A DNA stretch of 49,807 bases. It comes from Mycobacterium sp. 1245805.9. Lineage in GTDB: Bacteria; Actinomycetota; Actinomycetes; Mycobacteriales; Mycobacteriaceae. How positions within the stretch are numbered: position 1 is the first letter of the stretch; every line of letters starts with the position of its first letter. Positions 34,769-43,067 of the stretch are shown piece by piece. The stretch lies in assembly GCF_001672915.1 (NCBI RefSeq), contig NZ_LZKR01000121.1:1-49807 (forward strand), given 5' to 3'. A program made the position numbers and the translations under genes. The notes under the pieces are model-generated. The model was not told where the DNA came from and did not search any database. It was given only the letters and a program-made list of their open reading frames with translations.

Positions 34769-35659
34769 ATGACCGAACCGGCGATGGCCCGCGTGGCGGT
34801 CTACCTCGATTTCGACAACATCGTGATCTCGCGGTACGACCAGGTGAACGGGCGCAACTCGTTCCAGCGGGACAAGGCCAGCGGGCTCGATCCCGAGCGG
34901 CTGGCCCGGGCCACCGTCGACGTCGGGGCGATCATCGACTTCGCGTCGTCGTTCGGGACGCTGGTGCTCACCCGCGCCTACGCGGACTGGTCGGCTGACG
35001 TCAACGCCGGCTACCGCGGACAGCTGGTGGCCCGCGCGGTCGATCTGGTCCAGCTGTTCCCGGCGGCGGCCTACGGCAAGAACGGCGCCGACATCCGGCT
35101 GGCCGTCGACGCGGTCGAGGACATGTTCCGGCTGCCCGACCTGACCCACGTGGTGATCGTGGCCGGCGACTCCGACTACATCCCACTGGCGCAGCGCTGC
35201 AAGAGGCTCGGCCGGTACGCGGTCGGCATCGGGGTGGCCGGCGCGTCGAGCCGGGCGCTGGCGGCCGCCTGCGACGAGTTCGTCATCTACGACGCGTTGC
35301 CGGGGGTGCCGGTGTTCGAGCCCGAGCCGGGCGGCGCCGGCCCCCAGGCCGCCAAGCCGAAGAAAGCAAGCGGCCGTGGCAAGGCGGACAAGCGCGAGGA
35401 ACCCGAGGAGACACCCGACCCGCAGGCCGCCGCCACCGCGCTGCTGACCCGCGCGCTGCAAATCGGGCTGGAGAAAGACGACGCCGACTGGCTGCACAAC
35501 TCGGCCGTCAAAGCGCAAATGAAACGGATGGACCCGTCGTTCAGCGAGAAGTCTTTGGGATTCCGGTCATTCAGTGACTTCCTGCGTTCTCGCTCCGACG
35601 TCGTCGAGTTGGACGAGAGCTCGACGACCCGGATGGTGCGGCTGCGCGGCAAGGACTGA
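34769..35659 (+). CDS. NYN (PIN-like) domain protein with OST-HTH/LOTUS-like C-terminus
   Basis: A 296-residue protein. The N-terminal NYN nuclease-type fold shows VAVYLDFDNIVISRYDQV and DIRLAVDAVEDMF, with the late motif VIVAGDSDYIPLAQRCKRLG. Conserved aspartates in these stretches would bind metal. A charged Lys/Glu linker (about 190-225) leads to a C-terminal segment (DADWLHNSAVKAQMKRMDPS, SLGFRSFSDFLRS) like an OST-HTH/LOTUS RNA-binding domain. An RNA-processing role is inferred. The ATG at 34769 was chosen because it directly precedes the domain; upstream codons lack coding character. Confidence 0.82.
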   Translation: MTEPAMARVAVYLDFDNIVISRYDQVNGRNSFQRDKASGLDPERLARATVDVGAIIDFASSFGTLVLTRAYADWSADVNAGYRGQLVARAVDLVQLFPAAAYGKNGADIRLAVDAVEDMFRLPDLTHVVIVAGDSDYIPLAQRCKRLGRYAVGIGVAGASSRALAAACDEFVIYDALPGVPVFEPEPGGAGPQAAKPKKASGRGKADKREEPEETPDPQAAATALLTRALQIGLEKDDADWLHNSAVKAQMKRMDPSFSEKSLGFRSFSDFLRSRSDVVELDESSTTRMVRLRGKD

Positions 35660-35682
35660 GCACCTCCCCTACGCTGACGACC

Positions 35683-36885
35683 GTGACACGGGAAGCGATC
35701 CGACCGCGACGCTCGTGGCCCGCCTGGCTGACCCGCAATGTCCGGGTGCTCTCCGCGGTTTCGTTCCTGCAGGACGCCGCCAGCGAGCTGCTGTATCCGC
35801 TGCTGCCGATCTACCTCACCGCCGTGCTCGGTGCGCCCCCGTCCGTGGTGGGGGCCGTCGAGGGGGTGGCCGAGGGCGCGTCGTCGCTCACGAAACTCGC
35901 GGCGGGCCCGCTGGGCGACCGGTTCCCGCGGCGCCCGCTGATCGCCGCCGGCTACGGGATGGCGGCGCTGGGCAAGGTCATCATCGCGGTGGCCGGGGCG
36001 TGGCCGGGCGTGCTGGCGGGTCGCGTCGTCGACCGGCTGGGCAAGGGCATTCGCGGGGCGCCGCGGGACGCACTGCTGGTCGACGGCGTGGACGACGCCC
36101 AGCGCGGCCGGGTCTTCGGCTTCCACCGCGCGATGGACACCCTGGGCGCCGTCGCCGGTCCGCTGCTGGGGCTGGCGGGCTACGAGCTGCTCGACCACCG
36201 GATTCCGCCGTTGCTGTATGTCGCCATCGTGCCCGCCGTCCTCAGCGCGGCGCTCGTCTTCCTCGCGCGCGAGCGCAGCCGTCCCGCCCCGCGAACGCGA
36301 CGGCGGTCCCTGTGGGCCGGTGTGCGCACCTTGCCGTGGCCGTACTGGCGGGTGACGGCACTGCTCGTCGGCTTCAGTTTGGTGAACTTTCCGGACGCGT
36401 TGTTGTTGTTGCGGCTCAACGAGATCGGCTTCTCGGTGGTCGAGGTGATCCTGGCCTACGTCGGATACAACGCGGTGTACGCCCTGGCCAGCTACCCGGC
36501 CGGATCGCTCGCCGACCGCATCGGCAAACCGGCGTTGTTCGGGATCGGTCTGACGTTCTTCGCGATCGGCTACACCGGGCTGGGGCTCGCCACCGACCTG
36601 GTGACGGCGTGGCTGCTGATCGGCGCCTACGGCGTGTTCACCGGCTGCACCGACGGCGTCGGGAAGGCCTGGATTTCGGGTCTCGTCGGCGAGGAGCACC
36701 AGGCGAGCGCCCAGGGGGTGTTCCAGGGCGCCACCGGCCTGGCCGTGCTGGTGGCGGGGTTGTGGGCGGGCCTGCTGTGGGGTGCGAACGGGCAACTGCC
36801 GTTGCTCATTTCGGGGATCGCGGGCGGTGTGTTCGCGGTGGTGCTGCTCGGCGGCCGGCTGGCGCGCCGTGTGACACACGGGTGA
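35683..36885 (+). CDS. MFS transporter
   Basis: A 400-residue major facilitator with about 12 membrane helices. The loop 2-3 signature is GPLGDRFPRRPLIAAGYGMA, and the second half has a matching GSLADRIGKPALFGIG. RVVDRLGKGIRGAPRDALLVDG is typical of a subgroup of uncharacterised MFS permeases. Substrate unknown. The GTG at 35683 lies 7 nt after TACGCT, as for a leaderless transcript. It is 23 nt downstream of the NYN gene. Confidence 0.85.
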   Translation: MTREAIRPRRSWPAWLTRNVRVLSAVSFLQDAASELLYPLLPIYLTAVLGAPPSVVGAVEGVAEGASSLTKLAAGPLGDRFPRRPLIAAGYGMAALGKVIIAVAGAWPGVLAGRVVDRLGKGIRGAPRDALLVDGVDDAQRGRVFGFHRAMDTLGAVAGPLLGLAGYELLDHRIPPLLYVAIVPAVLSAALVFLARERSRPAPRTRRRSLWAGVRTLPWPYWRVTALLVGFSLVNFPDALLLLRLNEIGFSVVEVILAYVGYNAVYALASYPAGSLADRIGKPALFGIGLTFFAIGYTGLGLATDLVTAWLLIGAYGVFTGCTDGVGKAWISGLVGEEHQASAQGVFQGATGLAVLVAGLWAGLLWGANGQLPLLISGIAGGVFAVVLLGGRLARRVTHG

Positions 36886-36950
36886 CTTCCGGCGGCAATA
36901 CACCAATGGCAGTGGCGTATGGCGACCTGGGGGTTGGGCAACCGATTTCG

Positions 36951-36979
36951 TTGACAGCCGCGCGGCATGGCCATACATT
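36951..36979 (+). promoter_or_regulatory. SigA-like promoter of the P450 gene
   Basis: TTGACA (36951-36956) and TACATT (36974-36979) are separated by 17 bp, an almost ideal housekeeping promoter 28 nt upstream of the P450 start. A GGTT-GGGC-AACC dyad (36932-36943) lies just upstream and could bind a regulator. Confidence 0.65.
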
Positions 36980-37007
36980 CTGAGAAACTCGTCGCGAGGA
37001 GACCGTC

Positions 37008-38237
37008 ATGACCGTCGGTGCCGCTCCCCCAAGCGTTTTCGATGCCGGCCTGCCGACGCTGGAGTACGACGCCGAGGAATCGCCCGCCGACGTCTATCCC
37101 CGCCTGCAGGCGGCGCAACGGCAGGCGCCGGTCGCGCTCGGACCGCACGGGCCCGAGGTCCTGTCGTATCACCTGGTGCGGTCCGTCCTTCGGGACCCCC
37201 GGTTCCTGATCCCGCCCGGCATCAACCTGCTCGTCCAGGGCGTCACCTCGGGGCCGTTGTGGGACAAGGTGGTCAACAGCCTGCTGTGCCTGGAGGGCGA
37301 TGCGCACCATCGGCTGCGCAGCCTGACGTCCAGGGCGTTCACGCCCCGCGCGACGCTGCGCCTGCACGACACCATGGTCGCGGTGATGAACGAGCTGGTC
37401 GATCGGGTCATCGACGCGGGTCGTTGCGACGTGGTCGCCGACCTCGCGCGCCCCTACCCCGTCCCGATCATCTGCGCGTTGCTCGGCGCGCCCCGCGAGG
37501 ACTGGCAACAGTTTTCGTTGTGGGCCGACGACGTCTTCAAGGCCTTCAGCTTCACGGTCGATGTCCGCGAGGTCGAGCCCGTCGTGATGCGCGCGTGGCG
37601 ACAGCTCGACGACTACGTCGACGACATGGTCGCGCGGCGCCGCACCAGCCTCACCGACGACCTGCTGTCCGACCTCATCCGCGCCGAGGATGACGGCGAT
37701 CGCCTGAACGCGGCCGAACTGCGCATGCTGGCCGGGGGCCTGCTGCTCGCGGGCACCGACACCACGCGCAACCAGGTGGCCGCCTCGGTGCACGTCCTGT
37801 GCGAACACCCGGACCAATGGGCGCTGCTCAAGGGAAACCCGGACCTGGCGATGCCCGCGGTGGAGGAGACCATGCGCCACTCGCCGATCGCGAGCGGCAC
37901 CCTGCGGCTGGTGGCCCAGGACGCCGAACTGGACGGGTACGTCTTCCCCGCCGGCACCATGGTCCTGGTGAATACCGCTGCGGCCAACCGCGATCCGGCG
38001 GTCTACGACGAGCCGGACCGCGTCGACATCACCCGCCAGGGGGCGCCGCCGATCCTGACGTTCGGCGGCGGTGCGCACTACTGCCTGGGCGCCAACCTGG
38101 CCCGGCGCGAGATCGCCGAGGCGCTCAACGTCATCGCGGCCCGGCTGCTGAACCCGCGCATAACCGGGCCGGTGCCGTGGAAGCCGATGGTCAGCCTCAG
38201 CGGCCCGCTGAGCCTGCCCATCGAGTTCGACACCTAG
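37008..38237 (+). CDS. Cytochrome P450
   Basis: A 409-residue soluble bacterial P450. The oxygen-binding I-helix motif is AGTDTT (248-253), the ExxR region is EETMRHSP, and the heme-ligand loop is FGGGAHYCLGANLARRE with Cys359 as the thiolate ligand. GAGGAG lies 6 nt before the ATG. No ferredoxin or reductase gene is adjacent, so electrons must come from elsewhere. The CYP family number and substrate cannot be assigned from the sequence alone; an oxygenation of a lipid or terpenoid is a typical role in mycobacteria. Confidence 0.93.
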   Translation: MTVGAAPPSVFDAGLPTLEYDAEESPADVYPRLQAAQRQAPVALGPHGPEVLSYHLVRSVLRDPRFLIPPGINLLVQGVTSGPLWDKVVNSLLCLEGDAHHRLRSLTSRAFTPRATLRLHDTMVAVMNELVDRVIDAGRCDVVADLARPYPVPIICALLGAPREDWQQFSLWADDVFKAFSFTVDVREVEPVVMRAWRQLDDYVDDMVARRRTSLTDDLLSDLIRAEDDGDRLNAAELRMLAGGLLLAGTDTTRNQVAASVHVLCEHPDQWALLKGNPDLAMPAVEETMRHSPIASGTLRLVAQDAELDGYVFPAGTMVLVNTAAANRDPAVYDEPDRVDITRQGAPPILTFGGGAHYCLGANLARREIAEALNVIAARLLNPRITGPVPWKPMVSLSGPLSLPIEFDT

Positions 38238-38250
38238 CGACGGACTCTGC

Positions 38251-38310
38251 GCGAGCAGACGCGGAATCGCACGATCTCGCCCGCGGGGATGCGATTCTGC
38301 GTCTGCTCGC
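38251..38310. terminator. 21-bp inverted repeat between convergent P450 and amidase genes
   Basis: GCGAGCAGACGCGGAATCGCA and TGCGATTCTGCGTCTGCTCGC form a 21-bp stem with one mismatch and an 18-nt loop. It lies 13 nt after the P450 stop and just before the amidase stop on the other strand. The length and near perfection suggest a dispersed mycobacterial palindromic element doing the work of a two-way terminator. Confidence 0.8.
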
Positions 38311-38315
38311 GACGG

Positions 38316-39758
38316 TCAGGGAATCGCCGGATGCAGCGACGCCCAGGGGTGGGCCGATTCCAGTTGCGCCGCAACACGAATCAGCACATCCTCGCGCCCG
38401 TAGGCCGCGGCGAGCTGGACACCGATGGGGAGGCCCTCGGCGTTGCGGTGCAGGGGCAGGCTGATGGCGGGCTGCCCGCTCATGTTGAACGGCGGGGTGA
38501 ACACCGCGAACTGGCCGGCGCGGCGCATGGGTGCCGTCGGGTGCGCCGGATCGTTCTCGAATTCCGCCAGGGGCGGCGGCGGTTCGGCCACCGTCGGCGT
38601 GAGCAGTAGGTCCCAGCCGTCGGCCCACCACTGCTGCAGCGCCCGCCGGAAAGCGTGCACCGCATCCAATGCCACGGCGTAGTCGATCGCGGTCAACCGC
38701 TGCGCGCGCTCGACGTGCACCCAGTTGACCGGCTCGATGTCATCGGCCGTCACCTCCCGTCCGAGCGTCTGGCCGAACCCCCGCGCCGCCATCGCCAACT
38801 GGGTGGCCCACAACGCCATGAACTTGGGCACCAGGGAGGTGTCGGCGAGGCACGCCGGCCAGGCCGGCTCGACAATATGGCCGAGGCCCTCCAGCATCGA
38901 CGCCGCGGCGCGCACCGCCGAGACGCAGTCGTCGTGCAGGAAGTCCCCGCGCGGATGCACATCGAGCAGCCCGATGCGCAACCGGCCGGGGTCGGCGCCC
39001 ACCTCGTCGGCGTACGGGCGCTGCGGCGGCGGGGCGATGACGGAGTCGCCGACACCCGGGCCGTGCACGGCGTCGAGTAACCGCGCGGTGTCGCGCACCG
39101 TGCGGCTGACGCAGAGCTCGACGCCCAGGCCGGCCTCGGCGCGGACGGGGCCCGTCGTGATTCGTCCCTGGCTCGGCTTGAGGCCCACCAGCCCGCAGCA
39201 CGACGCCGGGATCCTGATGCTGCCGCCCCCGTCGGAGGCATTGGCGAACGGCACCATCCCGACGGCCACCGCCGCGGCGGCGCCGCCGCTGGATCCGCCC
39301 GGTGTGCGGTCGAGCGCCCACGGGTTGCGGGTGGCTCCCCAGGCCAGCGGCTGCGTGGTCGGCAGGCTGCCCATCTCGGGGCTGTTCGTCCGCCCGGCGA
39401 TCACCAGGCCGGCCGCCTTGAACCGGGTGACCAGCGTCGTGTCGGCGGTGTCGATCTTGGCCGCCTCTTTCAGCGCGACGTTGCCGTTCGACATCGTCTG
39501 GCCCGCGAAGCTCGTGTACAGGTCCTTGAGCAGGAACGGGACGCCGTGAAACGGGCCTTTGGGCAGGTCGGGGCCGGCGGCGACGGCTCGGGCGTGCTCG
39601 AACCACTCGATGACGACCGCGTTCAGCGGGGGGTTCGACCGCTCGATGCGCTCGATCGCCGCTTCGAGCAGCTCGCCCGGCGTGACCTCGCCCTTTGCCA
39701 CCAGCGCCGCCTGGTCCGTGGCGTCCATCCAGCGGGTCTCGTCGGCAAGGCTGCTCAT
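38316..39758 (-). CDS. Amidase (amidase-signature family)
   Basis: A 480-residue hydrolase of the amidase-signature family. The Ser-cisSer-Lys triad is visible: Lys78 in PFLLKDL, Ser156 in PGGSSGG and Ser180 in DGGGSIRIPASCCG; the spacing of 24 between the serines equals that of characterised members. It could hydrolyse aryl or aliphatic amides, or act on indoleacetamide-like or peptide substrates. No glutamyl-tRNA amidotransferase B/C genes are nearby, so it is not GatA. The ATG at 39758 was preferred over an extension into the upstream gap. Confidence 0.9.
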   Translation of the reverse strand: MSSLADETRWMDATDQAALVAKGEVTPGELLEAAIERIERSNPPLNAVVIEWFEHARAVAAGPDLPKGPFHGVPFLLKDLYTSFAGQTMSNGNVALKEAAKIDTADTTLVTRFKAAGLVIAGRTNSPEMGSLPTTQPLAWGATRNPWALDRTPGGSSGGAAAAVAVGMVPFANASDGGGSIRIPASCCGLVGLKPSQGRITTGPVRAEAGLGVELCVSRTVRDTARLLDAVHGPGVGDSVIAPPPQRPYADEVGADPGRLRIGLLDVHPRGDFLHDDCVSAVRAAASMLEGLGHIVEPAWPACLADTSLVPKFMALWATQLAMAARGFGQTLGREVTADDIEPVNWVHVERAQRLTAIDYAVALDAVHAFRRALQQWWADGWDLLLTPTVAEPPPPLAEFENDPAHPTAPMRRAGQFAVFTPPFNMSGQPAISLPLHRNAEGLPIGVQLAAAYGREDVLIRVAAQLESAHPWASLHPAIP

Positions 39759-39864
39759 GGCTTTTGGTGTACCACGTGTGACCAAGACGCCCGCGCACAA
39801 TTCGCGGTCGGTCGGGGCCGGCTTTACGCTCGGTGGTTACAGGAACTTAACGGGGGTTTTGTTG

Positions 39865-41223
39865 ATGCGTGGGATCCGGGGGCGGACTATGCCCGCACAT
39901 GGGCTTGCCCTGATCGCGGCGGCCGGCTGCCTCGTCGTGGCGTCCTGTTCGGCAACCGTGGACCCGCCCGCGGCCACGCCGACCACCTCGAGTTCGACCG
40001 CGACGACGACGGCCAGTGCGGCGCCCGCGCCGCCCCCGGTGACGGGCCCGCTGGAGCGGGACTGGAAAAGCTACGGCGGGACGGCCTACGTCGGCTGCCC
40101 GGAGAAATTCGTGGAGCGCAAGTCGGCGCTCGAGGACATTCGCCCCAAGGTGTTCGACACGAAGACGGGTCGATACGTGGCGCCGGGCGTCCCCCCGGTC
40201 CCGGCCGGCGAAAGCCTATCGGGCGGCATCTGCGCGCTGACGGGCACGGCCGACAACATCAGGGTCGTGTATGTGGTGACGACGACCAAGGCGGCGCAGG
40301 GATCGCAGCCCGAAGTCACCAAGGCCACGGCCTACGCGTTCGACCTCAAGACGAGCCAGCCCCTGGTGACCAAGGAGCTGGCGCCGCCGACGCCCGACCT
40401 GAAACTGACACCGGCGAACGAGTGGGGTCTGGCGGCGACCGCGACCGGTGTGGCGTGGGTGAACGCGTTCACCGACGGGCACAGCGCCGCGTCGCCGCCG
40501 CGGACCGTCATCCTCTCCGGGACCGACCTGTCGATGATGTGGAACGACCCGCAGCCCGGACGGGTGTGGCAGGACGTGCTGTCGTTCCAGCGCAGCACCG
40601 GCAACACCGAGGCGGCGAAGGCGTCGGGAGCGGAGCTGCGCCGGCCGAGCGGGGAACCGATCTATCAGGACAACGACATCTGGACCGTCGACGGCGAGTT
40701 GTCCGACGGCCCGGACGCACTGGTCAAGATCACCCACTGGGATTCCTACAACCCACCGGTGGTGTCGACGATGTTCTATGACCTGAACGCGAAATCCCTT
40801 ATCAAGGTTGGTGATTCGGATCGGCTTTCCGGCGGCGGACTGTCCGCCACGTTGTCGGACGGGAAATTGTTCGTCGACGGCCTCAAATCGGACAATTCGC
40901 AGTTCGGGTTCGGGGTGTGGAACCTGCGCACCCAGCACTGGGATTTCTTGAAGACGCGTGATGACGCGAAGAAGATGTCGATCGCGAAACTGGCGTACTT
41001 CCAAGACCACCTCTACATCACGAACGTCGGCAACACGTACGCCGTCCTGGCCCTGCCCGCCCCCGATCCGGTCGCGACGACGTGGTCGGTCCGGCCGTTC
41101 GCGCGGATATCGGGCTGGACGCTGGTGTGTCGCGGCGAGAACGCGGCCGCCCTGAACGGGGACTGCAAGGACATCGTGATGGTGCAGGACCAGGACGGGC
41201 ACTTTCCCGGACCGTGGTTCTGA
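39865..41223 (+). CDS. Putative lipoprotein, unknown function
   Basis: A 452-residue exported protein. The signal peptide ends in lipobox VASC, so it is probably lipidated. A Thr/Ser/Ala/Pro linker precedes a large beta-rich domain with repeated segments (NIRVVYVVTTTKAAQG, TVDGELSDGPDALVKITHW, KLFVDGLKSDNSQFGFGVW), suggestive of a propeller-like sensor or binding protein. The ATG at 39865 has GGGGG about 8 nt upstream. I do not recognise the family. It ends 7 nt from the convergent HadA-HadB fusion gene. Confidence 0.7.
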   Translation: MRGIRGRTMPAHGLALIAAAGCLVVASCSATVDPPAATPTTSSSTATTTASAAPAPPPVTGPLERDWKSYGGTAYVGCPEKFVERKSALEDIRPKVFDTKTGRYVAPGVPPVPAGESLSGGICALTGTADNIRVVYVVTTTKAAQGSQPEVTKATAYAFDLKTSQPLVTKELAPPTPDLKLTPANEWGLAATATGVAWVNAFTDGHSAASPPRTVILSGTDLSMMWNDPQPGRVWQDVLSFQRSTGNTEAAKASGAELRRPSGEPIYQDNDIWTVDGELSDGPDALVKITHWDSYNPPVVSTMFYDLNAKSLIKVGDSDRLSGGGLSATLSDGKLFVDGLKSDNSQFGFGVWNLRTQHWDFLKTRDDAKKMSIAKLAYFQDHLYITNVGNTYAVLALPAPDPVATTWSVRPFARISGWTLVCRGENAAALNGDCKDIVMVQDQDGHFPGPWF

Positions 41224-41229
41224 GCGGAG

Positions 41230-42261
41230 TCAGCGAAAGCGGACGTTCAGCGTCGCCATGCCGAAGATCTTCTGGCCACCGGCCTTCGCCGCGACCACGA
41301 CGACGCCGCTGCGGGTCTCCGGGTCCAGGGACTTGACCCGCCCGGTGAACTCGATGTCGGCGCCCTCGGCGGCCGACACGATCGCGGGCTGGGACAACCG
41401 CACCGCGTACCGGGTGACCGCGCCGGGATCGCCCGTCCACGCCGAGGCGAATCCGGCGCCCAGGCCCATGGTGAGCATTCCGTGCGCGATGACGTCGGGC
41501 AGGCCGGCCAGCTTGGCGATGCCCTCGTCCCAATGGATCGGATTGGCGTCGCCGGCCACGCCGGCGTAGTTCACCAGGTCGCCGCGGGACAGTCGGGCAT
41601 GGTGAGTCGGTAACTCGTCGCCCACCGTCACGTCCTCGAAGGACGGGGTCCCTGGCGTGCGGGTCGCGCCGGCTTGGGCGATCCGAACCTCACCCTCGGG
41701 GCGCACCGTCTTCTGGTATCCGGCAGCGGCTTCGCCGATCGCGACGATGTCCACGTCGTGCATCATGATTTTCGGCACGGCCAGCTTGATCGCCGGATCG
41801 ACGTCTTCGGCGGTGATGCCGACGACGGTGGTGTGCAGCGTGTGCACCCGCTCGCCGTCGGCGTCGGTGAAGGTGTTGGTGACAGTGATGAAATCTCGGC
41901 CCGCGGTCCTGCGCACCGACGCCAGCTCGACGTCGACGAGGAGCTCGTCGCCGGCCACGATCGGGCGGTGCTGCTCGAAAACCTCTTCGGTCTGCAGGTA
42001 GGTGTCGTAACCGACGACCACCGACTCGAACATCCGGCGATTGCAGGCCATGCCGGGCACCGACGTGAACGTCAGCGGCGCCACCAGGCCGGAATAGCCC
42101 AGCTCGGCCGCGGCGGCGACGTCCCAGTGCGCGGGGTGATAGTCCTGCACCGCGCGGGCGTATTCGCGGACCTTCTCGCGGCCGACCAGATAGGTGCCGT
42201 CCATCTGGTAGTAGTGGCCGACCCGCGATTCCAGCGCCGTCGCTTCCGCTGCTGCGGTCAT
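41230..42261 (-). CDS. Fused HadA-HadB-type (3R)-hydroxyacyl-ACP dehydratase
   Basis: A 343-residue protein made of two hot-dog domains in one chain. Residues about 14-165 resemble HadA/HadC (GTYLVGREKVREYARAVQDY, APLTFTSVPG, EQHRPIVAGDELLVDVEL). Residues about 205-343 resemble HadB, with YAGVAGDANPIHWDE carrying catalytic Asp238 and His243, then HGMLTMGLGAGF. It would be a self-contained dehydratase for FAS-II or related beta-hydroxyacyl thioesters. M. smegmatis has a comparable fused protein, to my knowledge linked to mycolic-acid dehydration. The ATG follows GGAAAG. It is divergent from the metallothionein gene. Confidence 0.9.
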   Translation of the reverse strand: MTAAAEATALESRVGHYYQMDGTYLVGREKVREYARAVQDYHPAHWDVAAAAELGYSGLVAPLTFTSVPGMACNRRMFESVVVGYDTYLQTEEVFEQHRPIVAGDELLVDVELASVRRTAGRDFITVTNTFTDADGERVHTLHTTVVGITAEDVDPAIKLAVPKIMMHDVDIVAIGEAAAGYQKTVRPEGEVRIAQAGATRTPGTPSFEDVTVGDELPTHHARLSRGDLVNYAGVAGDANPIHWDEGIAKLAGLPDVIAHGMLTMGLGAGFASAWTGDPGAVTRYAVRLSQPAIVSAAEGADIEFTGRVKSLDPETRSGVVVVAAKAGGQKIFGMATLNVRFR

Positions 42262-42354
42262 GAATGCTCAACTTTCCTACCGGCCTGTTTGCTGAGGACC
42301 GGCCGGAACACCCTAGCGCGCCGCCACGTGGGTGACGCCTGCAGGTCACGCCGC

Positions 42355-42384
42355 TTGACCGTCGATACCCTACGGGGGTATAGT
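42355..42384 (+). promoter_or_regulatory. Metallothionein promoter with CsoR/RicR-like operator
   Basis: TTGACC (42355-42360) and TATAGT (42379-42384) are separated by 18 bp. In the spacer and overlapping the -10 is the palindrome TACCC-TACGG-GGGTA (42366-42380; arms extend to ATACCC/GGGTAT). It matches the TACCC-N5-GGGTA operator of the copper-sensing CsoR/RicR repressors, which in M. tuberculosis controls the metallothionein gene mymT and other copper genes. Copper induction is inferred. Confidence 0.8.
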
Positions 42385-42391
42385 TCTTGGC

Positions 42392-42508
42392 ATGAACGAA
42401 ACTGGAAATTGCGCCTGTAAATCAACCGGCTGTGGGTGCGGTGCCTCCGCGTGCACCCAGACCGCTGGCTGCCAGTGCGGCCATCCGAACTGCACCTGCA
42501 ACGACTGA
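42392..42508 (+). CDS. Metallothionein-like small Cys-rich protein
   Basis: A 38-residue protein with nine cysteines in CxC pairs: NCACKSTGCGCGASACTQT, then GCQCGHPNCTCND. There is no signal peptide, so it is cytosolic. Spacing of CxC pairs and near absence of bulky residues are metallothionein hallmarks. The start at 42392 follows a promoter with a CsoR/RicR-like operator, and a strong terminator follows. It is not the MymT sequence of M. tuberculosis as I remember it, but may serve the same role of binding Cu(I) or Zn(II). A small gene of this kind is often missed by annotation software. Confidence 0.85.
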   Translation: MNETGNCACKSTGCGCGASACTQTAGCQCGHPNCTCND

Positions 42509-42519
42509 TCACTCCCTCG

Positions 42520-42548
42520 CTAAGGCCCCGACCCCGTCGGGGCCTTAG
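42520..42548 (+). terminator. Terminator after the metallothionein gene
   Basis: CTAAGGCCCCGAC and GTCGGGGCCTTAG form a perfect 13-bp stem with a 3-nt loop, 11 nt after the stop codon, followed by a T-rich stretch (CTATTTGTC). This is a classical intrinsic terminator and makes the metallothionein gene a single-gene transcript. Confidence 0.85.
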
Positions 42549-42697
42549 CTATTTGTCGATGGGCAACGTCATGCCGCGTATACCCTTCTCGCCCAACGTG
42601 ATCGATGGACGAGTGCGGTCAACCACGCTTTGCACCTGACCAGGTCGGCGGCGATGATCCTGATGGCCTGGGGCACCGGCATGCACGACCGACCAGA

Positions 42698-42714
42698 TTC
42701 ATCGTGGCTTCATG
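42698..42714 (+). promoter_or_regulatory. Predicted response-regulator box upstream of PepSY gene
   Basis: TTCATCGTGGCTTCATG is two copies of TTCAT[C/G] with an 11-bp period, the classic geometry of an OmpR/PhoB-type dimer site. It lies 9 nt upstream of TAGCGT (42724-42729), a -10-like hexamer, where it would replace the -35. Nearly the same 17-mer occurs twice more at 45711-45759 beside the response-regulator gene. Confidence 0.65.
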
Positions 42715-42761
42715 TACCGGCACTAGCGTCCCTCCCGCAACGGGCTTCCGGAGGAGAAGGG

Positions 42762-43067
42762 ATGGATGGATCGATGAGACTCAGAACGAAAATGGTCCTC
42801 GGTGCGGCCGGCGCCGCCATCGTGGCGTCGGTTGGCATCGGCATCGCCAATGCCGACAACGGCGAGGTCACCGGCCCGGCCGCGGACCAGGCCCGGGCCG
42901 CGGCGGTTCAAGCCATACCGGGCAAGGCCGGGAAGGTCGAAAAGGAAACCAACGAGGGAGCCGCCTATTACGGGGTCCTCATCACCAAGACCGACGGCAC
43001 CCAGGTGGAAGTGCACCTGGACCAGGGGTTCCACTTCCTGGGCACCGAAGCCCCGGATAACGATTGA
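42762..43067 (+). CDS. Secreted PepSY-domain protein
   Basis: A 101-residue exported protein. I chose ATG 42762, about 6 nt after GGAGGAG; a second ATG at 42774 is the likely alternative. A signal peptide (MRLRTKMVLGAAGAAIVASV, cleaved near IANA-DN) precedes one PepSY-like domain: AADQARAAAVQAIPGKAGKV, YYGVLITKTDGTQVEVHLD. PepSY domains are often inhibitory or sensory partners in the envelope. It corresponds to Rv0603, next to the LpqO/TcrA genes in M. tuberculosis, and shares their predicted regulator box. Its stop overlaps the TTG of the next gene. Confidence 0.8.
   Translation: MDGSMRLRTKMVLGAAGAAIVASVGIGIANADNGEVTGPAADQARAAAVQAIPGKAGKVEKETNEGAAYYGVLITKTDGTQVEVHLDQGFHFLGTEAPDND

Noticed and set aside
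35287..38078. Two long minus-strand ORFs opposite the NYN, MFS and P450 genes
   Set aside because: Antisense frames with no motifs. The plus-strand genes have catalytic signatures and promoters.
42392..42508. Naming the small Cys-rich gene mymT
   Set aside because: The residue pattern does not match the MymT sequence I recall, so only a functional analogy is claimed.
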